This document shows positions 34,925 to 43,293 of a DNA stretch of 51,996 nucleotides, piece by piece; position 1 is the stretch's first letter, and each line of letters starts with the position of its first letter. The position numbers were made by a program, and so were the translations under genes. Under the pieces are notes generated by a model, which worked only from the letters and a program-made list of their open reading frames with translations, searched no databases and was not told where the DNA came from. The stretch covers positions 1 to 51,996 of the forward strand of contig JAEWXO010000054.1 of NCBI GenBank assembly GCA_023458875.1, in the 5' to 3' direction. The DNA is from Bacillota bacterium. GTDB taxonomy: Bacteria; Bacillota; Clostridia; Oscillospirales; Ruminococcaceae.

Positions 34925-36979
34925 TTATGAATAGACTGAATAGTAGGTGTAGCTGATATCGAGTGAGGATAAGTCAGCATTTTCAATAAGCCTGTTAGGA
35001 ACTACTATAGCAAACTGATATTGCATAAGATCATTTTGAATTATCCTAGGTATGATTGACTGGATTTCTACAGAAATATTATTGTTTTTATTTGTAGTGA
35101 TATTAAAAATCTTGTTTTTGGCACTGCCGGTTCCTTCAGAAGAATATACTAACACAAGAGTATTTTCTTTGAAAAACTTATCGGATATATTTAAGTCCGC
35201 AAAATCCATATGAAGCTTTTCAATTGTTGTATCATCAAATTGTTCCTTATATTTTTCAAGTTCATCTACAGAGCGGATAATTGCTGACGAATCATTCGAA
35301 TACATTTTACTGTCCCAGCCTCCGCATGTATATGTTAAAACTTTGCATTTAAATAAATTGTTTTTTGGATTATAGTAATTAACATCAAATTTATCTACTC
35401 TATTATGACTAAGATATTTGTTAGGAATAGTGAAAGCAAGAATATTGCCTGTTGCATTACCTTTATTGCCTGAATCAAAAGAGGATATGTGTAAATTTAA
35501 TACGCCTTTTTCATCAACAGTTACACTCGAAATTTGTTCACTTATAAAATCTGAACGTTTAGGACATGGAAGTATACAAAGAGAATTTTCCTTATAAAAG
35601 TCATCCTCCAGAACATTATCGCTGATATTAAGTGCACTGCAGATTTCATCAAACTCCTTACCTAATTCCAGCTTAATATCATCAAGTCCGTCATAATTAG
35701 TTGAGTTTATTACAGTAAGCATTCTTGCCGGAGTACTGAAATCAGAATGGCTGACTATACTTGCACAACTATAATCATAAGAATTAGAATCATTTGAATA
35801 AGGCATAGATAAATGCTTATCAACGAAATTAATATCGATGCCTGAAATGTCAACACCTTCAAGATATTTATCAGGAATAGAAACTGCCAGATGCCAGTTT
35901 GTTATATCATCTGTTGTTATATTAGGGATAACTGATGTAATTTCTAAGAACAACTGTTTGTCTGTGTTTATTTTAATATCTGATATTTCACAGTCTATGC
36001 TTCCTGAAACAAATGTAACAGGTACAATGATTACGGTATTATCCTTGAAAAATTCATCGGACAATTTTAGTTCAGAAGCGATTTTATCAATATTACATGG
36101 GTATTTATTAAAATCCTCCAGGGATTTTACGACGACAGGAGTCTTGCCAGGCAGATTTTCTATAACACCGCGTGTTCTGTATCCTGTAATATTACATTCA
36201 GAAATATCAAATGAGTCAGGATTTTCTTCCGGTCTTGTATTTGAGATATTTATTTTTGCAGATGTATCAATGCCTTCAAGATATTTGTTAGGAACAGCGA
36301 CGCCCATATGCCACTCTGCCATCACGCAGTTGCCCACCTCAGGCGAGTGTGTTGAAATTTCTACAGAGATACCGGTTTCTTTATCAATGCTTAAATCTGT
36401 AATACTATTTGTATTGCTTCCTGAGCCTTCAGACTTTGCAACGACTATAAGAGTATTTTCCCTAAAGAAATCATCTGAAACATTAAACTCCGCAAATAAA
36501 TCTGCGAGCTTACCGTCAAATAAATCACTGTACTCATTAAAATCATTAAGAGACGTAATAGCTCTTGCTGTCTGATGATTGTCATATCCATACAGGAAAT
36601 CATGGTACATGGTTGTCTGTTTAATGACTGTCTTGCAGTCTTTGAAAACAAAGCTTTCATTTGAGTCTGATACATCAGCAACCGGTTTTCCAAGAATAAC
36701 ATCATCGTGCATAATATATTGCTTCATTGTAGCAAGATCCGGGATATTGACTTTACCGTCTGCATTTACATCAGCAGCTTTTTGCTGATGTTCTTTAAAT
36801 GTAATGTCCTGTAGGAGATAAAGAGACATTTTGGTAAGATCATTTACCTGTGGAATGCCGTCACCGTCTACATCACCGTAAATAATGGCTGGCGTTTCCT
36901 CAGCGCTTATATAATTTATGCCGGGTGTAAAAAATAATGCAAATGCGGATATGCCTGCAATAATTTTTTCTGGTTTCAT
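34925..36979 (-). CDS. Secreted protein with N-terminal dockerin and four repeat domains
   Basis: The 684-residue protein has a signal peptide (to about residue 26) and a type I dockerin at residues 33-96. Both calcium loops look intact (DVDGDGIPQVND and DVNADGKVNIPD), and they resemble the GH74 dockerin closely. After this come four related units of about 115-140 residues. Each has a helical start (LSDEFFKDNT, ISDKFFKENT and similar), a strand with a GSGS- or GTGS-like turn, and an end like VPNKYLEG. The unit faintly recalls PrcB_C-type domains, but I do not assign it. No catalytic motif is visible, so a binding, inhibitory or structural role on the cellulosome is possible. The start follows AAGGAGG. 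It lies 67 bp after the anti-sigma-like gene, with no terminator between. Confidence 0.85.
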   Translation of the reverse strand: MKPEKIIAGISAFALFFTPGINYISAEETPAIIYGDVDGDGIPQVNDLTKMSLYLLQDITFKEHQQKAADVNADGKVNIPDLATMKQYIMHDDVILGKPVADVSDSNESFVFKDCKTVIKQTTMYHDFLYGYDNHQTARAITSLNDFNEYSDLFDGKLADLFAEFNVSDDFFRENTLIVVAKSEGSGSNTNSITDLSIDKETGISVEISTHSPEVGNCVMAEWHMGVAVPNKYLEGIDTSAKINISNTRPEENPDSFDISECNITGYRTRGVIENLPGKTPVVVKSLEDFNKYPCNIDKIASELKLSDEFFKDNTVIIVPVTFVSGSIDCEISDIKINTDKQLFLEITSVIPNITTDDITNWHLAVSIPDKYLEGVDISGIDINFVDKHLSMPYSNDSNSYDYSCASIVSHSDFSTPARMLTVINSTNYDGLDDIKLELGKEFDEICSALNISDNVLEDDFYKENSLCILPCPKRSDFISEQISSVTVDEKGVLNLHISSFDSGNKGNATGNILAFTIPNKYLSHNRVDKFDVNYYNPKNNLFKCKVLTYTCGGWDSKMYSNDSSAIIRSVDELEKYKEQFDDTTIEKLHMDFADLNISDKFFKENTLVLVYSSEGTGSAKNKIFNITTNKNNNISVEIQSIIPRIIQNDLMQYQFAIVVPNRLIENADLSSLDISYTYYSVYS

Positions 36980-37046
36980 AATAAATTCCTCCTTGATTTA
37001 ATATTTTTTATACGGAAAATGCAGTACAAATATATATTTCGGATAG

Positions 37047-38003
37047 TTATTTTTCTGTTTTTGTCGCATTGAGGCCAGCCTGAACCAGATCTTCGATAGT
37101 TATATTAGGGATTTTTAATGCTTCATCTATAGAATGAATTTCGGAGTGTCTGCTGTAATTCAATTTTACAGTGTATAAATCAAAATCAGTTACTATATAA
37201 TTATAAACCTTTCCCTCATATATTTTAGACTTTGGATTATCGGAAGGATCACTCTGTGAAGCGTCAAATATTAAATTTATTGACAGGAGATACTCAATTG
37301 GTTTTGTAGTTACCACGTTTGTAGTTACTGCGTTTGTGGTTTCAGGAAATCCCGGAAAGCTTACCGACACAGTAACTTGCTGTGTTGTAAACGGGACTGT
37401 ATTGATAACAGTAACTCCCATGCTGGTTGGCAATTCTATATGAGTGGACTGATTGTCTGATGAAGCCGGAGGCTCTGTTGTATGGGAAGGTGTATATGTT
37501 GTCTTTGGTTTATCCGGAATATCAGAACTAATCTTGTTTGTGGTCGTTGGAATTACGTCAGTCGATGAGATATGCATTGATGATGATTTTTCTGTTTGTT
37601 TTTTTGTTATAGCCTGTGAATTAAGTGATAACTCTGTTTTTACACTGTTTTCTGTACTTTGAACTGACTGACTTTCAACAGGCGGAACAGTTATTGTTGA
37701 CTTTTCTGTTTCTTTTTCAGATACGGGCTTTGTTGTCACCGTGGTATCATCTGTCTGCTTAGTATACTCTGATGTATAGACCGTCACCTCTGCAAGCTTT
37801 ATATCTTCAGGTCCCATTGGTTTGAATAGCTGAGAAACAATGACTGACAAAAAAGGAACAGCTATTACTGCGGCAGCAGCTGATATTTTAAGAATAATAT
37901 TGCGGCGGCTTTTTTTTATCTGATTCTCTATTTCTGAAAAATTGCCGGGTGCGCAAGCATTGCATTCAGCTTTTATTTTATCAAGAATGTCTTTCTCAGT
38001 CAT
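37047..38003 (-). CDS. Membrane anti-sigma-like protein with Ser/Thr-rich linker
   Basis: The 318-residue protein has a short cytoplasmic part with NACAPGNFSEIENQI, one membrane helix (about 37-57) and a long Thr/Ser/Pro-rich extracellular linker (about 70-230). A small C-terminal domain follows (about 235-318). The start at 38003 has AGGAGGTG and overlaps the sigma-factor stop by 8 nt. Tight coupling to an ECF sigma gene indicates an anti-sigma factor, although no zinc-binding HxxxCxxC motif is seen. The outer domain could sense an extracellular signal, as in RsgI of C. thermocellum, but I do not recognise a sugar-binding module. Confidence 0.7.
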   Translation of the reverse strand: MTEKDILDKIKAECNACAPGNFSEIENQIKKSRRNIILKISAAAAVIAVPFLSVIVSQLFKPMGPEDIKLAEVTVYTSEYTKQTDDTTVTTKPVSEKETEKSTITVPPVESQSVQSTENSVKTELSLNSQAITKKQTEKSSSMHISSTDVIPTTTNKISSDIPDKPKTTYTPSHTTEPPASSDNQSTHIELPTSMGVTVINTVPFTTQQVTVSVSFPGFPETTNAVTTNVVTTKPIEYLLSINLIFDASQSDPSDNPKSKIYEGKVYNYIVTDFDLYTVKLNYSRHSEIHSIDEALKIPNITIEDLVQAGLNATKTEK

Positions 38004-38514
38004 TGTTTTCACCTCCTGATATTTCAATAAGCTTTTTTATTGCATTGCTGTATTTCCAACGTACTGTTGCATATGGCCTTGATGTGATTTGTGCAATTTC
38101 AGAATGTGAAAATCCGTTTGAATACAATATTACTATTTCGCGTTCAGCTTCTTCAAGAGTCGACAGAAGAGTATTCAGCATCTCAGCGTCTGCTATTTTT
38201 GAATAACAGTCATCCGTACTTATGTTTTCATCAAGCTCCGCAAATCTTTTCCCATGATTTATACTGTCAATCGAAAGATTTCTTGCTATTGTCATTATCC
38301 ATGCTTTCGGATTGTCATTTTTATATGTATCAGCTTTGTTCCACACACGCAGAAACGTGTTCTGAACTATATCTTCAGAGTCGCTGTGTGATTTTGTATA
38401 TACATATGCAAGGCCGTAAACACAGCCCTTCATATCAGTGTATATTTTTTCGAGGGCTTTTGTGTCTTTTCCTTGTATTCGCAGGATAATGTCGTTTAGT
38501 TCTTCTTTTTCCAT
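37996..38514 (-). CDS. ECF-type RNA polymerase sigma factor
   Basis: The 172-residue protein has region 2 (about 20-85, with YVYTKSHSDSEDIVQNTFLR and the DNA-melting AWIMTIARNLSID) and region 4 (about 110-165, LEEAEREIVILYSNGFSHSE and ATVRWKYSNAIKKL). It probably directs polymerase to a small set of promoters and is held by the membrane protein encoded downstream. The dockerin gene follows in the same direction, so cellulosome genes may be targets. The start at 38514 has AGGTAAT. A perfect 12-bp palindrome lies 17 nt upstream. Confidence 0.92.
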   Translation of the reverse strand: MEKEELNDIILRIQGKDTKALEKIYTDMKGCVYGLAYVYTKSHSDSEDIVQNTFLRVWNKADTYKNDNPKAWIMTIARNLSIDSINHGKRFAELDENISTDDCYSKIADAEMLNTLLSTLEEAEREIVILYSNGFSHSEIAQITSRPYATVRWKYSNAIKKLIEISGGENND

Positions 38515-38531
38515 GGAATATTACCTCATTT

Positions 38532-38543
38532 TGAAACGTTTCA
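38532..38543. promoter_or_regulatory. Palindrome upstream of the sigma-factor gene
   Basis: TGAAACGTTTCA is a perfect 12-bp palindrome. It includes GAAAC on both strands, the typical ECF -35 core, but on the minus strand it is too near the start codon to be the -35 box. It could be an operator in the leader. Confidence 0.45.
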
Positions 38544-38744
38544 TAAGTATAACGTGTATAACAGACAATATGTTTGAGATATAATTTAGTTTGTAGGATA
38601 TAACAAATTAAATGATTATTATTGTAAGTAAAGCATATAAAAATGTGGAAATATTTAATCAGGGCAAATTTATCTGTTATGATAATTTTAAATATTGCAG
38701 GTCAATCTGTAAATTCAAATTGATATGTAATTTATTGAATATAT

Positions 38745-38777
38745 AAAAAAAGCGGTGAGAGTGTCATCGCTTTTTTT
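38745..38777 (-). terminator. Terminator of the PHP-TSCPD-DUF218 operon
   Basis: AAAAAAAGCGGTGA (38745-38758) pairs with TCATCGCTTTTTTT (38764-38777), with one G-T pair. It lies 10 nt after the DUF218 stop and has long A/T runs on both sides. Confidence 0.88.
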
Positions 38778-38787
38778 ATATACATTA

Positions 38788-39564
38788 TTAACCGGTTATA
38801 ACCTGCCAGATTACTCCGTACCATTCTCTGACCCAATATGTAGGCAGAAGGTAGTACGGGGTTTGTGCTGATACATTCCAGGTTTTAATATCGAGATTTT
38901 TTGCTATCATGGAGGCGCGCAGCTGATGGAACGAGTCGGTTATAATTACAGCTTCGTTTCCGAGCCCGTATTCTTCAAGAATTTTACGGGAAAATTCAAG
39001 ATTTTCAGCTGTAGTTGAGGACTTATCCTCCATAATTATACGTGAAGAGGATATTCCTTTGGAAACAAGGAATTCCTTCATGCATTCGGCTTCTGAAATG
39101 TCTTCGTTTTCACCTTTTCCGCCGGAAACAATTATTATGGTATCTTTGTTTTCAGTCAGATATTCATATGCTGCATCGAGTCTTCTTTTAAGCATAAGAC
39201 TGGGAGATGAACCGTTTACCTTGCATCCAAGCAAAATAGCTGTTTTGGGTGTATCAGGCTTGTTCAAGGATGATTTTACCATGAATGCGGATATCAGGGC
39301 TGCAAGAGTGAAGCATACGATAAAAAATGAAACAACAGCTGAAATTATTATTTTACCGGCTGTATGCTGCCATAAACTATGTGCAGCTGATGAAATCGGT
39401 TTGTTGAATATAAAGAATATAATAAATATGATGCCTATTAATACGCCGGATATATTTCCGATATTTTTGACTCCGAACTGAAACGGAAAAAAGAAAAAGA
39501 TTATTATAGCCAGACTAACTGCAAATCCCGCAAATCTGACTACGGCATTTTCAATATAAAACAT
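38788..39564 (-). CDS. DUF218 (YdcF/SanA-like) membrane protein
   Basis: The 258-residue protein has three membrane helices in the first 100 residues and an extracellular DUF218 domain with AILLGCKVNG, IIVSGGKGENEDISEAE, SSTTAENLEFSRKIL and IITDSFHQLRASMIAK. These match the YdcF/SanA/ElyC family, linked to the cell envelope; the reaction is not settled. The ATG at 39564 directly follows the TSCPD gene stop, with AAAGGA inside that gene. Confidence 0.88.
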   Translation of the reverse strand: MFYIENAVVRFAGFAVSLAIIIFFFFPFQFGVKNIGNISGVLIGIIFIIFFIFNKPISSAAHSLWQHTAGKIIISAVVSFFIVCFTLAALISAFMVKSSLNKPDTPKTAILLGCKVNGSSPSLMLKRRLDAAYEYLTENKDTIIIVSGGKGENEDISEAECMKEFLVSKGISSSRIIMEDKSSTTAENLEFSRKILEEYGLGNEAVIITDSFHQLRASMIAKNLDIKTWNVSAQTPYYLLPTYWVREWYGVIWQVITG

Positions 39565-39807
39565 TTATATATTTTCCTTTATAGCATGAGCGAGCTGGTC
39601 AGGGCATGAGGTAAACTTTGTACCGCATCTGATATTCTGAAGCTTTTCAATAATCTTATCAGCAGGCAAACCTTCAACAAGCTTTGAAATTCCCTGAAGA
39701 TTGCCGTTGCAGCCTCCGATAAATTTTACATTAGTAACAATGTTATCCTCAATATCAAAAGTAATCTGTCGTGAGCAGACGCCCTTTGGGATATATGTAA
39801 CGGTCAT
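39565..39807 (-). CDS. TSCPD-domain protein (TIGR03905 type)
   Basis: This 80-residue protein has a short conserved domain seen at the C-terminus of some ribonucleotide reductases and as a stand-alone protein in Clostridia. FIGGCNGNLQGISKLVEG and the C-terminal CGTKFTSCPDQLAHAI carry the name-giving TSCPD and three or four cysteines, perhaps for metal. Its role is unknown. AAAGGA precedes the start. Confidence 0.85.
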   Translation of the reverse strand: MTVTYIPKGVCSRQITFDIEDNIVTNVKFIGGCNGNLQGISKLVEGLPADKIIEKLQNIRCGTKFTSCPDQLAHAIKENI

Positions 39808-39841
39808 TTTAAATATCCTTTCTTAATTTACGTTTTAAATG

Positions 39842-40684
39842 TTATGCAGAACCTCTTTTGTTTGAAAGCTTTATTATTTTATCGAGATTTTCCTTTGTTG
39901 TCAGGTGACTTCCCAGATATGCAGGCTTTGAATTATATAATCCATGGAAGTCTGAGCCGCCTGTAACAATAAGATCATATTTTTTTGCTATTTCAAGTAA
40001 TCTCTGCTGATCCTCTTCTTTTGCTGTGTGGTGATATACCTCGACTCCGTCAATTTTACCCTGCTCTGCAAGGCCTTCAAGAAGCTCTATACTGTTGTAC
40101 TGAACAGGATGAGCCATAACAGCAACGCCTCTTGCAGAATGAATAAGGTCAAGAACAAATTTTACATCCGGATATTCACGTTCAACAAGGCATGTTCCGT
40201 TTTTTAAATTAAACAACTCGTTGTTTAATTCTCCGTAAAATTCAAGCGCATAGCCATAATCAATGAGTGCTCTCATTATGTGCTGTTTAAAAATACTTTT
40301 GCTTCCTGTTGAATGTTTGAGAACATTTTCAGCTGTTATCGGGTACAGCTGCATAACTTTTTCAATCATTTCCTTTGAGCATGATTTTCGGATTTCGCAT
40401 GATTTAAGGCAGAGACCTTCCAGTCTGTCAGGTTTTTTCGGTGCGTAGCAAAGAATATGTACCTTTTGATTACGCTCCTTATCCCATGCTGACATTTCCA
40501 CTCCTTGTATAATTTTAACTCCGTATCTTTCTCCGAGTATGGAAGCCCTTGAAAAAGAAGCAAGAGTGTCATGATCTGTTATTGACAAAAAGTCAATACC
40601 GGTTCGTTTTGCCTGAATAACAACATCTTCTATTCCAAGTGAACCGTCGGAAAGTGTTGTATGGCAATGTAAGTCAATTTTCAT
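39842..40684 (-). CDS. PHP-domain phosphoesterase
   Basis: The 280-residue protein begins MKIDLHCHTTLSDGSL, with the metal site HxH, followed by FLSITDHDTLASF. Later ligands are seen in VAVMAHPVQ and VTGGSDFHG. The length and the core resemble the RNase AM/YciV family of 5'-3' exonucleases or 3',5'-nucleoside bisphosphate phosphatases. The substrate is inferred only. The ATG at 40684 is preferred over 40693, because AAAGGA directly abuts the latter. Confidence 0.9.
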   Translation of the reverse strand: MKIDLHCHTTLSDGSLGIEDVVIQAKRTGIDFLSITDHDTLASFSRASILGERYGVKIIQGVEMSAWDKERNQKVHILCYAPKKPDRLEGLCLKSCEIRKSCSKEMIEKVMQLYPITAENVLKHSTGSKSIFKQHIMRALIDYGYALEFYGELNNELFNLKNGTCLVEREYPDVKFVLDLIHSARGVAVMAHPVQYNSIELLEGLAEQGKIDGVEVYHHTAKEEDQQRLLEIAKKYDLIVTGGSDFHGLYNSKPAYLGSHLTTKENLDKIIKLSNKRGSA

Positions 40685-40791
40685 AAAATTCATTCCTTTC
40701 AGAGCATTATTGTGATAATATGGTGTTGGATATAATATTTGGTTGGCAGGTTGGTTTTAATAATATATGTTTTATAGATACTAATATTATA

Positions 40792-40820
40792 ATTATACTA
40801 TATTTGCGATTGTATTGCAA
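40792..40820 (-). promoter_or_regulatory. Promoter of the PHP-TSCPD-DUF218 operon
   Basis: On the minus strand TTGCAA (40815-40820) and TATAAT (40792-40797) have a 17-nt spacer. The leader is about 100 nt. Confidence 0.75.
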
Positions 40821-40958
40821 GTTTTTTGTACACAATGGAAAAAAGTTTTTTATCGGAGGGGTTAGGCACGAGTTGATGGGGCTTTCCGGTCGTGCATTTA
40901 ACCTTCTGGTATATGTGAATGAATAGTAAATATTTTATCAATATTTTCAAAAAATAAA

Positions 40959-41000
40959 TTGACATATAACAGAGATTAATGTATAATTAATCATACATTA
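40959..41000 (+). promoter_or_regulatory. Promoter and operator candidate of the secretion operon
   Basis: TTGACA (40959-40964) and TATAAT (40982-40987) match consensus perfectly, with a 17-nt spacer. The inverted repeat TAATGTAT (40977-40984) and ATACATTA (40993-41000), with 8 nt between, covers the -10 box and the start site. LytTR proteins usually bind direct repeats, so another repressor is also possible. Confidence 0.75.
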
Positions 41001-41060
41001 GCATAACATTGGTGGATTTACGGGATTTTAAAATAAAAATACAAAGGAGATAATAGTTGC

Positions 41061-42962
41061 TTGGATGCGATAGGTACAGTTATAAGCGGAAGATATGAGA
41101 TTATATCACAGATCGGTGTCGGCGGAATGAGTGTTGTATATCTTGCAAAGGATAAAACACTTGGCTCATTCTGGGCGGTAAAGAAGGTAAGAAATAATAA
41201 CGATTCGCTTGTTGAGTCGTTTAAAAAAGAGGTTGAGCTTCTGTCGTCACTTTCACATTCTGATATTCCGAGAATAGTTGATTCGGTTACTATTGATGAT
41301 GATTATTTTGTTGTAATGGATTTTATAGACGGGACGTCGCTGGCAACAAAAGTAAAGGCTGAGGGAATCGAGCCGGAGGAAAATGTAATCGAATGGGCTA
41401 AGATGCTTTGCGATATCCTCTATTATCTTCATACTGTTTACGATTCGCCTATTGTTTACCGTGATCTTAAGCCGGCCAATATTATGCTCCTTCAGTCGGG
41501 AAAGGTCAAGCTTATTGACTTCGGAATAGCAAAAAAATGCGTCCGTGGACAGAAACAATTAAACGGAAATATAGGAACAAGAGGTTATGCAGCCCCTGAG
41601 CAGTACAGGGACGGAAGCAATATTTTTGATGAACGCACGGATATTTATAGTGTCGGTGCAACGCTGTACTATCTGCTTACAGGCCGTGAACCTGCAATAG
41701 GAAAAGACGGTCTGGATGATATGAGAGATTTAAACCCTGGCATTTCGGAGGGAATGGAATATATAATAAATAAGTGTACAAGAAGCTCGCCAGATGACAG
41801 ATATCAGAACTGCATGGAGCTTTTGTATGATCTTGAAAATATAGATATGCTCAATTCTGCTTACCACAAAAGAGTATTCTGGCGCCTTGTTATATTTATT
41901 GTATCGCTTTGTCTTGTGGCTTCATCTGTTATCTTTACGGTATCGACGTACAGATATAAGATTCAGTCAGAAAATCAGAATTTTCAGAGCTTTAAATATG
42001 ATGCACTTGTGTATGAAATGAGTGATGATTATGCGGAGGCTGCTGAATGTTACAGAAAGGCGATAAGCTACAAGCCTGAAGATTATGATACATATATGAA
42101 GCTTTTTTATTGTCTTACAAATCAGGGAATATCTGATTCGGAGCTTTTTGATTTTTATATGAAATCCGCAATAGACGAATTTATGACCAACTATATTGAA
42201 AATTCAAATGCGGTTATGTACCATGATCCGAAATTAATGTTTCAGATTTCAAAAAAATGTGTACAGCTTGCAAATGAGATGTATGCCGAATATGCATATA
42301 CATATCTTGAGCTTATAGAACTGTCAGACGAATATTTAAACGGTGAAATATCAAAAGCACAGGTTGCGATATATAAGGTTATGGCAGCAAGTTATGCGAA
42401 AAATTATGATTTTTCATATACGATAAATGCAGAAAAGGATACGGAAGACCTGAAAGCACTTACAGTCGGCTCAAATCTTTCACCACAGGAGAAAATAGAA
42501 AATTACTATGTTATTCTTGCTCAGTATATGAACAACGGTGATTATAGTGATTTCTGGAATACATACAGATATGCCGTTGATGTTATTTCTGAGGAGCTTC
42601 AGTATGATGAGTACGAAAAAGCAGATGTTATTCCGCTGAGCCTTCTGATTATTACGGGGTGCTACAAAAGTGCAAATAATGTCCGTGATGATGATAATCT
42701 GAAAAAAGAAAGGTATCTCGCATCAATAGAATGTTTTGATATAACCGATAAAATAGAATTTAACGTTTCGTCTGACTATATAAAAATTAAAGCGAATTCA
42801 TATTTTAACATTTATAAAATTATGAAGGAGCAGGACCAGATAAACGACTATTCACGTGAATGTCTTGAAAATGCAATAAAGTATTTTAAAATGCTTTCCG
42901 GTTACGATGTTGACATGGATATTTATTATGATGAGCTCAGGAGGTTCGAAGATAATGGATGA
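41061..42962 (+). CDS. Membrane Ser/Thr protein kinase with EssB-like architecture
   Basis: The 633-residue protein has a eukaryotic-type kinase at about residues 11-262, one membrane helix (273-296) and an outer helical, TPR-like part (YAEAAECYRKAISYKPEDYD near 325). Expected kinase residues are present: glycine loop IGVGGMSVVY, Lys 41 in AVKK, Asp 135 in VYRDLKPANIM (Tyr replaces the usual His), DFG 153-155 and the APE motif 178-180. Kinase-TM-helical order is also that of EssB/YukC, a core type VII component whose kinase-like domain is inactive. So this may be both the EssB equivalent and an active kinase. PASTA repeats are absent. Start: TTG at 41061, with AAGGAG 11 nt upstream. It is the first gene of the operon; the next gene overlaps its end by 8 nt. 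Confidence 0.9.
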   Translation: MDAIGTVISGRYEIISQIGVGGMSVVYLAKDKTLGSFWAVKKVRNNNDSLVESFKKEVELLSSLSHSDIPRIVDSVTIDDDYFVVMDFIDGTSLATKVKAEGIEPEENVIEWAKMLCDILYYLHTVYDSPIVYRDLKPANIMLLQSGKVKLIDFGIAKKCVRGQKQLNGNIGTRGYAAPEQYRDGSNIFDERTDIYSVGATLYYLLTGREPAIGKDGLDDMRDLNPGISEGMEYIINKCTRSSPDDRYQNCMELLYDLENIDMLNSAYHKRVFWRLVIFIVSLCLVASSVIFTVSTYRYKIQSENQNFQSFKYDALVYEMSDDYAEAAECYRKAISYKPEDYDTYMKLFYCLTNQGISDSELFDFYMKSAIDEFMTNYIENSNAVMYHDPKLMFQISKKCVQLANEMYAEYAYTYLELIELSDEYLNGEISKAQVAIYKVMAASYAKNYDFSYTINAEKDTEDLKALTVGSNLSPQEKIENYYVILAQYMNNGDYSDFWNTYRYAVDVISEELQYDEYEKADVIPLSLLIITGCYKSANNVRDDDNLKKERYLASIECFDITDKIEFNVSSDYIKIKANSYFNIYKIMKEQDQINDYSRECLENAIKYFKMLSGYDVDMDIYYDELRRFEDNG

Positions 42963-43290
42963 TATAATTATATATATCGGATTTATTCTTATCGGAGTGA
43001 CATGCATTTTATCGGCATCACTTTTTGTTAAACTGAAAATTCCTGCAGTAATAAGCTATATGTTTAAATTTAAAAAAGGTGACCGCTATTATCTGAAAAT
43101 GCAGAGAAGAAAAAACAAGCCGACAGTATCGGGAAAAACAAAAGTAACAGAACAGACTGCACCGGCTACATCTTATGAAAAGACAGAGATAATAACTTCG
43201 GTTGAAAATTATGCAATGGCGCTGCTTAGCGCAGACAGTACTGTTGTGCTTGACGATATGCAGATGACAGAATTTATGAAGGATGAATGA
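42955..43290 (+). CDS. Small membrane protein with acidic threonine tail
   Basis: I do not recognise this 111-residue protein. One N-terminal membrane helix (4-25) is followed by a basic region and a tail. The end, LLSADSTVVLDDMQ, resembles LSDSTRILLDDMY in the last gene of the operon. Thr 96 with Leu at +3 suits FHA binding after phosphorylation. The ATG at 42955 lies inside the kinase gene and has AGGAGG 10 nt upstream; a start 48 nt earlier inside the kinase is rejected. By position it might stand in for EssA. Confidence 0.75.
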   Translation: MDDIIIYIGFILIGVTCILSASLFVKLKIPAVISYMFKFKKGDRYYLKMQRRKNKPTVSGKTKVTEQTAPATSYEKTEIITSVENYAMALLSADSTVVLDDMQMTEFMKDE

Positions 43291-43293
43291 TAA

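Larger units (their letters stand above)
40685..41060. other. Divergent promoter region
   Basis: The 376-bp gap between the PHP operon and the secretion operon contains promoters 40792-40820 (minus) and 40959-40987 (plus). A 68-codon open frame at 40720-40926 has no ribosome site or family match, and its codon use is poor. I see no further gene. Confidence 0.6.

Noticed and set aside
35838..36575. 245-codon plus-strand frame inside the dockerin-protein gene
   Set aside because: The opposite strand has signal peptide, dockerin and repeats; this frame is a shadow.
40720..40926. 68-codon plus-strand gene before the secretion operon
   Set aside because: No ribosome site, overlaps the minus-strand promoter of the PHP gene, and composition is that of spacer DNA.
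41061..42962. PASTA-type cell-wall-sensing kinase (PrkC)
   Set aside because: The outer region is helical and TPR-like, with no PASTA repeats.
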